64,000 bases of DNA from Plantago ovata (Eukaryota > Streptophyta > Magnoliopsida > Lamiales > Plantaginaceae): the NCBI GenBank assembly GCA_028274465.1, contig CM051455.1:126701462-126765461 (forward strand). The letters are read 5' to 3'. The translations under genes were made by a program, and so were the position numbers. The notes beneath the pieces were generated by a model that saw nothing but the letters and a program-made list of their open reading frames with translations, ran no database searches and was not told the DNA's origin. Positions 1 through 12,063 of the stretch are shown in pieces (the first letter of the stretch is position 1; every line of letters starts with the position of its first letter).

Positions 1-28
1 AGTATAGTCCCCGGCAACGGCGCCAATT
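1..28 (-). other. Primer-binding site of Athila copy A
   Basis: Read on the minus strand, the bases just inside the LTR end are TTGGCGCCGTTGCCGGGGAC. This is the tRNA-Asp-type primer-binding site common in plant Athila elements. It lies directly left of the LTR at 29-1302, so the element body runs off the left edge of the window. Confidence 0.85.
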
Positions 29-1302
29 TGATGAACGCGGGTTTGTCGGGTCCCGGTTCGATCAAATATATTTGTTATTTAGCCAAAGGCAATCCACAAC
101 TACAACGAAAACCGTAGTGTAGCAGTAGAATGACCTCGAGTGTCGTTCTCTCAGGACTATAACTAGCTTTATCAAATCTAATTTAGAATATAAAAACAGC
201 AGACAGGATAGCAAAGGTTTTTCTAACAGATAATGGAGATTGGTGATAGTATGATCCTTCAAAGCATAACGGGTCAATAATCATGCGTAAATTCCTCGGT
301 CTTGCATGGAGATCTTTGATCAATCTAATGTCATGTTGCAATTATTAAGCACTACGAAGATAATGATCCTGACAAGTCAATCTCTATTGTCCTATTGTGT
401 TCCGTAATCATTCAACACTACGAAGATATAGATGCGTATAGGTCGACGAGGGTCCAATTGTGCATAAAAATCAATACAACATACGAGAATTTAGGCTGAG
501 CCTGATCAACGAAATAAAGGAATAACACGGAGTATAATGCGCGATATAGCCATTAGCATGATTATCTTGCCTTCGCTAAGAATTCACATACTACCACCAA
601 CGATAAGTTTAGCTACTCATAATAGGCATGCAATCAACAGAAATCATAGAAGAAAATATGTTGAAAGATATATAAAAATAAGTAGAATAAACTGTAAGAT
701 ACAATGTAACCGAAGGTTGTCAATCTCCGAATAATTGCGATCCTACAAGCTCCAAACTGCTATGAAAAAGTGTCTCCTAAGCTACGGACCCCCAGAACAG
801 GCTTTGGGAAGTCCCTTCCTAAAACTACAGAGAAAGGTGAGAGAGAAGGTCTGGAAAAGTATGAATTTCGGAGAAAAACTGAGCAACTATATATAGGCCT
901 CGAATAAGTGTGGGGCGATTCGCCCCACACACCGGGCGGTTCGCCCGTGAGTGATTTTCGCGGAATTCCGCATTTTCAACGCATTTTTGGATTTCATCCC
1001 CTTTTCGGACTCGGTTTCTGACTTCTAGTGGCCTTCTAACCTCCAGATTCGACCCCTAGACTCCAAATCCTATCCGGAAACCTTCAGATACTCCAAATAG
1101 GCTTCTGGAACACCAATTCCTTGTCTACTTCAATATAATTGCCCCGAATTCCTCGTTTTTCAACCAAAACCTGTAAAATAAAATCTAAAGGGAAACGTGA
1201 CACTATTCTAATAAATGGACTAAAATATAGCTAAATTAACATAGAGGATAGCTAAAATAGGTGAAAAAGACTCAAATGAAAGTGTAAAATACACATTCAT
1301 CA
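29..1302 (-). repeat. 5' LTR of Athila copy A
   Basis: This is a 1274-bp LTR starting TGATGAATG and ending CATCA on the minus strand, nearly the same as the LTRs at 13634-14908 and 62310-63626. A TATA box (CTATATATAG, near 890-900) sits just downstream, in its own direction, of two GC-rich imperfect palindromes (910-952). It interrupts the 3' LTR of the surrounding Tat element: the flank at 1303 begins GCTAGTAGGGC, which is continuous in the intact Tat LTR at about 23907. The internal region is outside the window. Confidence 0.9.
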
Positions 1303-1662
1303 GCTAGTAGGGCAGAAGGGCACCAGTCTTGTTCCTCTCGACGTGCTAGTAGGGCGAGGCTACGTAGCCGGAGGTCGTGGTGTAGCCCGATGAGCTCTTT
1401 GCTGGGCTTGCCTTTCTCCTAGCCGAGGGCTACTAGGACTTTGTCCTGCTAGTAGGGCGTCACCGCGCTAGTAGGGCAGCTCAGTAGCTACTAGGGCAGT
1501 TGTACTTTTAGGCCGCACATAAGGACTTAGGTTATTTTGCCTAGTCTTTTGTCTGGTCGGGCCCTGATGAAAGGTGAACGGACCCTTCTATCATGGTCAG
1601 CCCATGACGCCCTAGTACGCTCTTAGACGTCCTTGGGGGTTGGACATATTCCGACACCAACA
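1303..1662 (-). repeat. 3' LTR remnant of Tat element 1
   Basis: This matches the 5' part, in element orientation, of the complete LTR at 23256-24260, with small indels such as an extra ACGG near 1582. It begins TGTTGGTGTCGG on the minus strand at 1662. The rest of the LTR was pushed out of the window by Athila copy A. The flanking bases 1663-1680 read, on the minus strand, as a purine-rich tract (AACTAGGGGGACATA), the expected polypurine tract. Confidence 0.88.
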
Positions 1663-2138
1663 TATGTCCCCCTAGTTTCCAAGTATCTTAGTAGAAGATA
1701 GTTGTGGAACTATTAAGTTCAAGTTGGCCTTCCCTTCAATCTTGAAGTATGGTCCGATGTACGATTGCAAAAAGTTTTTCCTTGCGACCCCATTGTTTTC
1801 ACAATCTTTCCCTCCTCCTATCTCTCCCTCCCACCCCCCTCTTTTTTTATGGTTCGAGTAGACGGTACTCGGACCACCAAAAAAGAGTATTTGTATGAAA
1901 GTGATTGGATCCGGGTAAGGTCATGTAGCTTCAAGAGGTCAAGGAGTAGTCTTTTCTTCCTTCGGAGCATGTGTCTTAGTCACTCCCCCCCTTTTTTTTT
2001 TTTTTTAATGCTCGAGGAGCTTGCTTGGTGGGGCGAGCTGCTCGAGGAGCCTGCTTGGTAGGGCGAGCTCTAATTCGCGTACGCTCCGGGCGGTTTTTTC
2101 TCAAGTCTTGGCGCTCCAGGGGTAAAATCGTCTTTTCA
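1663..2138. other. Gene-free stretch of Tat 1 between PPT and antisense promoter
   Basis: This stretch contains low-complexity C/T-rich runs (about 1830-1850 and 1985-2006) and a short direct repeat of GAGGAGC(C/T)TGCTTGGT near 2016 and 2043. The small open frame at 1765-2061 has biased composition and no recognisable domain, so I do not call a gene. Confidence 0.5.
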
Positions 2139-2265
2139 TGACGTGGCTTAATCTGGGTCGTCTCTTTCGTCGCGCGTGTGGCCCAGATTCATCGACACGT
2201 ATGCGACGGTTCGCCTTCCAGTACTACCCTCTTATAAATAGGGGTACTTAGATTCATTTGCAAAC
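2139..2265 (+). promoter_or_regulatory. Putative core promoter of the antisense gene in Tat 1
   Basis: TATAAATAGGGG lies at 2233-2244, about 30 bp before the point where the presumed transcript should start. TGACGTGG (2139-2146), an ACGT-core bZIP-type site, lies upstream. The same 12-base TATA context occurs in the LTR promoter of Tat element 2 (near 56986). The predicted start is around 2262, only a few bases before the Cassandra insertion at 2266. Function is inferred from motif and position. Confidence 0.55.
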
Positions 2266-3058
2266 TGTAACGACCCGGCCCACTAACAGGCCGAGACCCA
2301 GCCCAACGGGCCGGCAAGGTTACTCATGGGTGCTCTCCGGGGTGATATGCTGGCCCCACAGACCAACACGGGTTCTAATCCGCGCACTTTGTCCTCACTC
2401 GTGCGCGCACCGGGAACTTCCCAGTGGGTCACCCATCCTAGAATTGCTCCAGAGCAAGCACGCTTAACTCTGAAGTTCTTCTAGGTGGATTCCCGAAAGA
2501 AAGATGCACCTTGTTGGTATGAGTAGCGTTCTCAACCCTTTTAAACCTCTGAAATCTGGGGCGTTACAATCACCCCCTCTTAAATTGCGCAACGTCCTCG
2601 TTGCGCGCTGTCCCGAGACCAACCATCCGTGCAGGATTCTAGAGGTGGCCCCTCCAGGCTCAAGAGGTGGCTCCCACCGTCGATACGGTGTAGCACTTTG
2701 CCCCGGATGGCACTTAGTTCCTGCAGTTCCGGATAGTCCCGCTCTGATACCACTTGTAACGACCCGGCCCACTAACAGGCCGAGACCCAGCCCAACGGGC
2801 CGGCAAGGTTACTCATGGGTGCTCTCCGGGGTGATATGCTGGCCCCACAGACCAACACGGGTTCTAATCCGCGCACTTTGTCCTCACTCGTGCGCGCACC
2901 GGGAACTTCCCAGTGGGTCACGCATCCTAGAATTGCTCCAGAGCAAGCACGCTTAACTCTGAAGTTCTTCTAGGTGGATTCTCGAAAAGAAAGATGCACC
3001 TTCTTGGTATGAGTAGCGTTCTCAACCCTTTTAAGCCTCTGAAATCTGAGGCGTTACA
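2266..3058 (-). mobile_element. Cassandra TRIM, copy 1, complete
   Basis: This is a 793-bp element with two LTRs (2266-2568 and 2755-3058), each starting TGTAACG and ending TTACA. The minus-strand PBS TGGTATCAGAGC lies within 2740-2754, and a G-rich polypurine tract lies at 2569-2583. The LTRs carry a stretch (2410-2477 and 2898-2966) closely matching the internal control region of plant 5S rRNA, including AGTTAAGCGTGCTTG and GGATGGGTGACC on the minus strand. That stretch is the hallmark of Cassandra. There is no coding capacity. The target duplication CAAAC is exact (2261-2265 and 3059-3063), so the element is intact and relatively young. It sits in the 5' leader of the antisense gene of Tat 1. 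Confidence 0.95.
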
Positions 3059-3063
3059 CAAAC

Positions 3064-3446
3064 TTTTCGCCCAAACTTACTCAGAGCAATTTCAACTGAG
3101 CGACCAGCATTTGTGAAGAGCGAAGCACCTGTGTAGTCGAGCCTGGTCGTCGAGCAAGTCTTTCTTCCTTTCCAGCAAATCAAGTAAGTACCTTTCCTTC
3201 CTTTATTTTTTCGGCTTTACTTGCGCTATTACTATGCTTGCTTTTTGTGCTCCTCGCTCTTTTAATTTTTATAATTGCTTCCCCTTTTTTCTCGTCGCCC
3301 CTCTCCTCACTATATGGTAGTCGCTCCTCTTAATTGTGCTTGCGCGTCTCAGCTTTGAGACTTGGACTTAAAATACACCTAAACTGACCTCTCGGACCTT
3401 ACATAAAACCGCCGTTGATTGATATTTTTCCTCTTCCTTTGTTTAG
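3064..3446 (+). other. 5' UTR exon and leader intron of the antisense gene
   Basis: After the Cassandra, the leader continues to a GTAAGTACC donor at 3184. The pyrimidine-rich acceptor ends AG at 3446, two bases before the ATG at 3448. This leaves the start codon at the very beginning of the second exon. The layout is inferred from splice consensus only. Confidence 0.5.
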
Positions 3447-3447
3447 G

Positions 3448-6099
3448 ATGTCCAAGAGGAGTGATAGAGAGAACATGTCCGAGGGGAAAGGGTACGCAGA
3501 CAGTAGCAGTTCCTTATCTGCAAGCTTTCTCGATAACGACCTACCCGTTGTCGATGTGCCCGAGGAGGAAGATGAGGTAGTGAGTACTCCTCCGAAGGAT
3601 AGGCTAGTCGCTCGGTCTAGAGGGCCTAGGAACGAGTACGATCTGAACGACTCGTTTATCAATGATGAGGCCGAGGAGGGTGCCGCTCACAATGTTCCCT
3701 CCGAGGTAGTTAATGTTGTTGCTGGGGCTCTCGGGCGCGGTTATCGAGCAGGTGGTCAGCCGGACCCTATAGAGCCCCGGGTCGTCATACTAGATGATGT
3801 GCCTGCCTTGCCTAGTGCTGAGGCACTTCCTTTAGCTGAGAAATCCTCTTCAAAAACCACGAAGAGTCCAAGTCCCGTGAGGTACTTACCTCAGGGCTAT
3901 TATCAGAGAGTGGTTACTATCTCTTCTGACGACGAGATCCGTCGGCCGCCTCCTAATTTTGATGGGGCCGGTCCGAGTGGGAGCAAGCAAGTCTCTTATG
4001 TACATAATGAGAGTAGCGACTCTCTCTTTGGGGACGACGACGATTTTTCAGTTGATGCGTCCGAGGGAGAATCCCAGAGGAGTCGCGAGAAAGAGGAATT
4101 GCCGCTCGAGGATGCGCGCGAGGTTGGAAATCAAGTGTCCGCGTCCGAGGACGTAGGGACTTCTCGTTCTGCGCTGAGGAGGAAGAGAAGAAGAAAGGGC
4201 GAGCCAGTCGCTCCCAAATTTGCCAAGGACGGTCGTCCGAGGGGTGATGCTTCCTCGGGCGCCAAGTTTACTCGCCCCATCTCGGAATGTCATCATCCGG
4301 ATCCGAATGGAGAGCTGAACGAGGATGGCTCAATCCCCATTGTAGCGACCACTATTTATGAGGAGGAGATCCCTCACCTTAGGTGGATTTACTCCCTTCC
4401 TGCGTCTAAGGTCGACATACTCCTCTCGACGCCCGACCAGACCTTCTACAACCCGCCGGCCGGGTACATTGCGGTTCATACTATGTCCTTCGAGCGAGGC
4501 TGGTGCATGCCGTTTTGTGACGCCTTCCGCCAACTTTTCAACGACCTTGGCCTCGCTCCCGCTCAAATTATCCCGAGCTCGCTCGACACATTGGTTTGTT
4601 ATGGGGTCTTCTGCCACATCCGAGGGATCCCGGTGAACTATTCAACGTTCATTCAACTTTTCCGGGTTTCTGTCAGTCCGGGGAACCCCCATTTTTACTT
4701 CTTCTCGACCAGACCTGGCTTTGCCTTTCTGAAGGAGGCTCCATCGTCCATCGGTTGTAGGTGGTGGTCGCGCTACTTCTATGTTCGCAAGGTGCGACAA
4801 CCTGGCATGAGCGACGAGCAGATGACTTGGGGTGTCCCGTAGAATTTTTTCAGAGGAAGTTGGGTGGGTAAAACGGTCGTGGACGACTTGGCTCCTTGGG
4901 CTGCCCGACTACAACGCGAGAACTTGCTTCCGGAGCCCAAGAGGTACTTTTACTGGGCGTTGAATCTCCAGCCCTTGCCGTACTTGGCAAACTTGACCGA
5001 TCCGGTCTATTGTGGCTTTAAGAAAGATTTTGGTGAGTCAATCGTCCGAGGCCTGCTTTGTGCGAGGAGCGTCGCCTTGCTCGTTTTATATTTTTATCTT
5101 CTTTCCGAGTTTTTACTTCCATACTTAGCTATTTTTGAATCCATATGTTGCTCGTGCCTTTATTTATTTATTTTTTTGCTTCTCGGACACTAATTAACTT
5201 TCCTTTGCAGGTTATTGGCTTAAGTGGATCATGTCGGACACACTTGAAGCCGGAAGAAGACAGCGCGCCGCTCAGCGCAAGCTTGTCCAACATCAAAAGT
5301 TGGACAAGGTAATGAACACTCCGTCGCAGCTTCCTTGAGATCCTCCTCGGAACGCTGCTGTGCACAAGGACGAGATGGATCGTCGGGAGCGAGAAGGTGA
5401 GCCTCCTCTGGAGATGGATCTTCCTCAACTGAAGAAGGCCGACGACAAGGCCAAGGAGGACAAGAGATCCAAAAAGTCGAAGAGGAGCTCCAACGACGAG
5501 GGTGGTCGCGCGGGGAAGAAGGCCCGCAAAAATAAGGGCAAAGGGAAGGAGATCACGATGGACGAGGATCTCTCGGACGAGGTGAATCGTATCATGGCGC
5601 TCGACGAGCTTGATCGGGCACATGAGCTGAGCCAAGTCTCGCGCAAGGTAATGCCCTCATTTTTAATTTCAAAATTTTACCAAGTGTTTTAGCGTCTCGC
5701 GCCTTTGCTAACTTCATCGGTCCTCGGACCTTACTTTTATTTTCTTTGCAGCTCGCCGCCATAGTGGGCACGATTGGGAACCTTGCGGCCGACAAGGGTG
5801 CTCCGGAGGAAGTCGCCAACTTGCACCTCCAACTCCAAGAAGCTAATACCCTTGCTCGGGGACTTGAGGAAGAGCTCCAGGTCGAGAAGGCCAAGTTTAC
5901 TACTCTGGAGGCCGAGAGCGCTAAGGTGCAGAGGCAAATGAAGGCCTGGAAGGATGCATGGAATAACCTTTCCATCAAAATGGCCCGCTTCAAAGATGTT
6001 GTGCTCGGGTACCTCAAGGATACTCGGTACGAGGGCGCTAAAGCTTTCTATGAGTCCGCCTCGTACCGTATGAAGATGCTGGAGACCAAGGAGGTAGTT
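3448..6099 (+). pseudogene. Antisense accessory gene of Tat 1, 5' part (putative gypsy-type transposon domain)
   Basis: This multi-exon gene runs opposite to the gag-pol of its element. From the ATG at 3448 (MSKRSDREN) it has an acidic, Ser-rich N-terminus and a basic patch (about 4160-4300). Then comes the plant 'putative gypsy type transposon' domain, seen as SFERGWCMPFCDAF and GIPVNYSTF (about 4380-4840). A Lys-rich segment (5340-5640) and a coiled-coil-like Glu/Lys/Leu region (5752-6099) follow. Introns are inferred at 5033-5210 (GTGAGT...TTGCAG) and 5648-5751 (GTAATG...TTGCAG); both keep the frame. In-frame stops at 4840-4842 (TAG) and 5336-5338 (TGA) make this copy a pseudogene. The exon is cut at 6099 by an Athila and resumes at 14909. 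The molecular role of this family is unknown. Confidence 0.75.
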
Positions 6100-6771
6100 T
6101 GATGAATGTATATTTTACACTTTCATTTGAGTCTTTTTCACCTATTTTAGCTATCCTCTATGTTAATTTAGCTATATTTTAGTACATTTTATTAGAATAG
6201 TGTCACGTTTCCCTTTAGATTTTATTTTACAGGTTTTGGTTGAAAATCGAGGATTTCCGGGCAATTATATTGAAGTTGACAAGGAATTGGTATTCCAGAA
6301 GCCTATTTGGAGTATCTGAAGGTTTCCGGATAGGATTTGGAGTCTAGGGGCCGAATCTGGAGGTTAGAAGGTCACTAGAAGTCAGAAACCGAGTCCGAAA
6401 AGGGGAAGAAATTCAAAACGCATCGAAAACGCGGAATTCCGCGAGATTTTCTCTGGGGCGGGCGAACCGCCCCACACTTATTCGAGGCCTATATATAGTT
6501 GCTCAGTTTTTCTCCGAAATTCATACTTTTCCAGACCTTCTCTCTCACCTTTCTCTGTAGTTTTAGGAAGGGACTTCCCAAAGCCTGTTCTGGGGGTCCG
6601 TAGCTTAGGAGACACTTTTTCATAGCAGTTTGGAGCTTGTAGGATCGCAATTATTCGGAGATTGACAACCTTCAGTTACATTGTATCTTACAGTTTATTC
6701 TACTTATTTTTATATATCTTTCAACATGTTTTCTTCTATGATTTCTGTTGATTGCATGCCTATTATGAGTA
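6100..6771 (+). repeat. Truncated 5' LTR of Athila copy B
   Basis: The LTR starts TGATGAATG and follows the family sequence to TATTATGAGTAG. It then jumps directly to the post-PBS leader (GTTTTAGTTTTCC, as at about 63710). About 600 bp of the LTR 3' end and the entire PBS are missing. Only one GC palindrome unit (about 6455-6475) lies before the TATA box, against two in its own 3' LTR. Confidence 0.88.
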
Positions 6772-6943
6772 GTGTTTTAGTTTTCCTTTTTTAATCTCTC
6801 TCTGATACTGCTTTCCTAGTCTGTTTCTAATTCTCCTTTCCTAGCCTTAATAGTATTCGATATCTAGAAATATTCTCGATTTTCGAAATTTCTAACGAGG
6901 CTAATTTTTAGTTTTGAGTTACTCCTGATACAGATTTCCAGGT

Positions 6944-9900
6944 ATGACGACCTTGAAAGCCCGCTTGACACCTACGTTCTCGCAAGTCAGGAGAGGGTCA
7001 GCTATATACTTGGAAGAAGAGTTATCGGGGTATGAGGTAACAAACACCATAGTGAGAAGGATACCAAGGTTCGAAGAAGGAGAGGATATGAATCCAATAA
7101 GCTTCATCAGGTCCTATGAAGAGGAAATAGCAAAAGTTCCAGCAAAAGGGTTCACCGAGGATCAACTATGCAGGAAATTATTTCCTTTTGCTTTTGGATA
7201 TGAACCAAGGATATGGATAGCAAGGTTAGCACCAGGATCACTGAAGACCTGGAGCCAAGTAGTAGAGGAGTTCTTGGCACGTTTCATGCCTTACCATGAG
7301 ACGATTGCACTACGGAATCGGATCGAATACTTCAAGCAAGGAGAATACGAGCGGTTCTGTGACACCTATGAACGTTTTGAACTGTATAAACGTGAGTGCC
7401 CCCACCACCGTTTCGACGATGGGGAGCTGATTTGGTTTTTGTTGGAGGATTACGAGATGAAGTTAGGCTTCAAGTGGATGGGATGTGTGGAGGTTTGGAA
7501 GAATGTACAGTTGAAGAGGCAGTGAAGGTCTTTCAAAAGTACGCCAATGGATCCGCAAAATCCGAGAAAATAATGTCGAATGAAGTCGCCAACATATACT
7601 CAAATCAAGACGAAACTGACGGGTTATACGAAGGATATTCAGAGGACGAAGACATCAGTGAGGAGGAGGAACTTGCGTTTTACGCAGGGATTAAAGCCAT
7701 TGAGAGTGTTTTCGAGATAGCACACGCAGGGCAAGCTGAGAACAATCTTCGCATCGAGAAGGCTTTTGAAGCGGTCGAAGTAACTGAGTAACTTATCAAA
7801 GAGCTTAGCCTACTGAAGTGTGGAAGGTGCGGTAAAGAAGTCGAGGATACCCCCAGGAAGTAATGAGCAAACCACCCGAGGTGAGTAGCGAATCACCCCC
7901 CAACTCCAGGGAACCGGTCAATCGTAGCCCTTCCGATGAGACACATGAGACTGATCCCGAGCAACCTCCAGCTGTCACTACTAAGAAGGATGAGTGCGAA
8001 GAGGTGAATCTACTACTCCGAGGAGGCAAGATGACCAAAATTCCTAACTTCGTACGACCTAAACGGGTGGAATCTACTGAGATCGATAATACAGGACCAA
8101 GCACAGAACAAGAGGTTAGCGGAAGTTCCAAAGAACCTCAAGAAGTTCCGGAAAGGAATGATGAACCAAGACCATCTGTAATAGACATAGATGATGACGA
8201 AGTCGAGGTAGGAACTAGTATACCATGAGAACTTCACAAATCTTCCAATCCATATGTGCCTCCGAAGCCACATGTGCCATACCGGAGTCGGATCAAACCA
8301 GGCAAGAAGGATATTCAAGATTCACCCCTATTCCAACGCCTGTCAAAAGTGGAAGTCAATGTGCCTCTCTTGGAGTTAATCCAGAACATCCCAGCTTATA
8401 CGAAATTCTTTCGTGAGATCAAGAACAAAAGGATTACTTCAGGAAAGGAAGTGAATGGGGTTGAAACGGTCAACTCGATTGCCGGATTGCCCCTGAAGAA
8501 AAAGGATCCTGGAAGCTTCATCATCGACATCGCCTTAGGGAATTGACGAACTACAAAGGCAATGCTTGACTTAGGAGCTAGCATTAACTTAATGCCGTAT
8601 TCAGTATACAAGGCCCTGGAACTCGGAGAATTGACACCAACTGATATGGTCATCCAAATGGTAGACCAAAGTGTGAAGAGGCCAGTCGGGATAATAGAAG
8701 ACATCCTTGTGAGAGTAGACAAATTGATAATCCCAGCTGATTTTGTAGTAATGAAGTCCGCGGACGAGGGAAAAAGCCATATCCGTGAGCACGTAGTACT
8801 ACTTGGGAGACCATTCATGGCAACTACCAACACATGCCTTGAACTTAAGGGCAAAAAAATAACCATGGAGGTAATGGACGAGAAAATTGAGTTGGTAGGA
8901 TGTAGCATCAGAGATAAGGAAGTTGCGGAGGAGTTAAAATTTGTCGATTGCTACAAATCCGTAATTCCCGAATTTCATCATTGCCATGGTAATCGTGAAC
9001 CACTTGAGGAGGCACTAACAATGCAAGTTGAGACGTGCTAAATGACCGAGGAAGCGAGGGAACTAGTTGAAATAATGGATAGCACCCAAGAAATTCCCGC
9101 AGGAGAAGAGGTACTTGAACCTTTAGAAGAAGAAGAAGAAAGTGGGTTTCCTGAAGAACCTATCTTAGAATTGAAACCACTTCCTGCGCACCTCAAGTAT
9201 GTATACTTAGGAGAAAATCAGAAAAAGCTTGTAATTGTCTCCTCACATCTCTCCGACAATGAAGAAAGTAAGCTGATTGAAGTATTGAAGGAAAATTCCG
9301 CAGCTATAGGATGGGGGATCAGTGATATCAAAGGAATTAGCCCTACAAGATGCATGCACAACATCACTCTAGAACAAGATGCCAAACCCGTTAGGCAACC
9401 TCAGCGAAGGATAAATCCATCCATGCAAGAGGTGGTAAAAAAGGAAGTGATCAAGTTGCTAGATGCTGATATGATTTACCCCATTCCTGATAGTCGATGG
9501 GTGAGCCCGGTACATGTAGTTCCGAAGAAATCAGGAGTCACGGTGGAAGAGAATGAGAAGGGAGAATTGGTACCGGTTAGGAAGACCACTGGATGGCGGA
9601 TGTGCATTGACTATAGAAGATTAAATGCCGCCACTAAAAAAGACCACTTCCCTTTACCGTTTATAGATGACATGCTAAACCGCCTTGCGGGGCGAAAGTT
9701 TTATTGTTTTCTTGATGGTTTATCAGGTTTCTACCAGATTCCGATTGCACCGGAGGATCAGGAGAAGACGATATTCACTTGCCCATTCGGAACATTTGCC
9801 TATAGGAGGATGCCATTTGGACTATACAATGCTCCCGCCACTTTTCAAAGGTGCATGCTTTCTGTTTTCTCTGACATGGTAACTAAATTTGTTGAAGTTT

Positions 9901-12063
9901 TCATGGATGATTTTTCCCTTTTTGGTGATTCATTTGATGAATGCTTGCAAAGATTAGATCTAGTTTTGAAAAGGTGCATTGAATGCAACTTGACCTTAAG
10001 CTGGGAGAAGAGTCATTATATGGTTAGAGAAGGCATTGTTCTTGGACATGTCGTTTCTGAAAGAGGTATTGAGGTAGACAAGGCTAAGATCGAAATCATT
10101 GAAACACTTCCCCCACCTACTTGTGTGAAAGAATTGCAGTCTTTTCTTGGCCATGTTGGTTTTCATAGGAGGTTTATTAAAGATTTTTCAAAAATTGCTA
10201 AACCTTTAAGTAGCTTGCTTGCTAAAGATGTGGTTTTCCATTCTCTAATGAATGCTTAGTTGCTTTTAATACCCTTAAGGAAAAGCTTGTTTCTGCTCCA
10301 ATTGTTGTGCCGCCTGACTGGAATCTTCCTTTCGAAATTATGTGTGATGCTTCGAATTTTGCTATGGGTGTTGTTTTATGCCAAAAAGTTGATAAGCAGT
10401 ATCGTGTGATTTATTATGTTAGTAAGACTCTAGACTCTGCACAAGTTAATTATACAACTACTGAAATGGAATTTTTAGCTGTTGTCTTTACTTTACAAAA
10501 GTTTAGGTCTTATTTAATTGGACATCCTATGAATGTCCATACTGATCATGCTGCTTTGAGACATTTGATAGCTAAGCAAGATTCTAAGCCTAGATTAATC
10601 CGTTGGGTCCTTTTGCTGCAAGACTTTGAGTTGACCATAGTGGATAGAGCTTGTAGGGAGAATTTAGTAGCGGATCATTTATCTAGAATACCTAATATCC
10701 CTGTTGATCTGATACCCATCAATGAAGACCTCCCCGATGAGCACTTAATGAGGGCTAATGAAGAGCCATGGTATGCAGATATTGTAAACTATTTGGCTAT
10801 GAATGTTTGCCCCACTAACTTTTCAACCTCAGACAAGAGAGCTCTTGCCAAGCAATGCAGGACTTACATATGGGATGATCCGCATCTATTCAAGGAAGGA
10901 GCTGATGGGATTCTAAGGAGATGCGTGCCACAAGAAGAACAACAAAGTGTACTGAGCCATTGCCATGAGCTTAATTGTGGGGGACACTACAGTGGGTTGA
11001 AAACAGCACGCAAGGTACTGCAAGCAGGATTTTTCTGGCCAACAATATACAAAGATGCTCGAAGTTTTGTGAAGAATTGTGACCCATGTCAACGAGGTGG
11101 TGGTATCGGCAAGAAAGATGAAATGCCCCTTCAAGGGAATCTAGTGGTAGAGCCTTTCGATGTATGGGGCATAGATTTCATGGGACCATTTCCATCCAGT
11201 GGAGGCTATGAATACATTCTTGTTGCAGTGGACTATGTGACCAAATGGGTGGAGGCAATTCCTACAAAAACAAATGACGGCGCAGTGGTTATGAAGTTCT
11301 TGAAGGAAGTAATATTCTCGAGATTTGGGTGCCCTAGGACAATCATCAGTGATGGAGGGTCACACTTAGAATGTTTGCCTCCCTTCTTAAGAGATACAGT
11401 GTCCACCATAGTGTCGCTACACCTTATCATCCACAGACGTCTGGACAAGTCGAAGTCAGCAACCGTCAAATCAAGAAGATCCTGGAGCGAGTAGTGAAAC
11501 CTAGCAGGAAGGATTGGGCAGGAAAATTGAATGATGCACTTTGGGCATACAGAACTAGCTACAAGACGGTGATCGGGACCACTCCATACAGACTTGTGTA
11601 TGGGAAGGCATGTCATCTTCTCGTAGAACTGGAATACAAGGCATATTGGGCCATAAAAGCACTCAATCTTGATATGGGAAAAGCTGGCGAGGAACGATTG
11701 TTGCAACTCGATGAGCTTGATGAATTACGACTAGGTGCTTATGAAAATGCCAAGATCTACAAGGAACGTACTAAGAAGTATCATGATCGTGGTATAGTAC
11801 GTAAGGAATTGATTCCTGGACAAAAAACTTTGGTATTTAATTCTCACCTTCGACTATTTCCTGGAAAGCTCCGTACTCGTTGGAATGGACCGTACGAAAT
11901 TATCGAAGTTGCTCCCCATGGAGCTGTAAAACTCTTTGATCCAAAGACGGGCAATACCTTCAAGGTGAACGGCCAGCGAGTGAAGCCCTACTTCGAGATA
12001 TCTAGTGATCAAAGGGAGGTTGATCACCTTGAGCTTACCCTCACCGCCTCCACTGAAGGTTAG
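6944..12063 (+). pseudogene. Athila copy B gag-pol remnant
   Basis: The order is gag (6944-7791, frame change near 7480-7500), an acidic linker (7863-8228), protease (8562-9041, DLGAS), RT (9042-10259, with FYCFLDGLSGFYQI and FMDDFSLFG), RNase H (10307-about 10690) and integrase (about 10950-12063). The integrase shows an HHCC-like start, GIDFMGPF and a C-terminal module. The coding line is broken by stops ending at 7791, 8228, 8546 and 9041, and by frame changes near 10245 and 11365. RT catalytic aspartates are retained. In a functional element this would be one polyprotein processed in virus-like particles; here it cannot be made whole. Confidence 0.88.

Noticed and set aside
2410..2477. 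5S rRNA gene
   Set aside because: The sequence matches only the internal part of plant 5S rRNA and is embedded in Cassandra LTRs, repeated at 2898-2966 and in copy 2. It is the LTR-borne 5S-like segment of that TRIM, not a 5S gene.
2504..2956. 150-aa open frame
   Set aside because: It runs across both LTRs and the internal part of Cassandra copy 1. The same frame appears at 40621-41073 in copy 2. Cassandra has no coding capacity.
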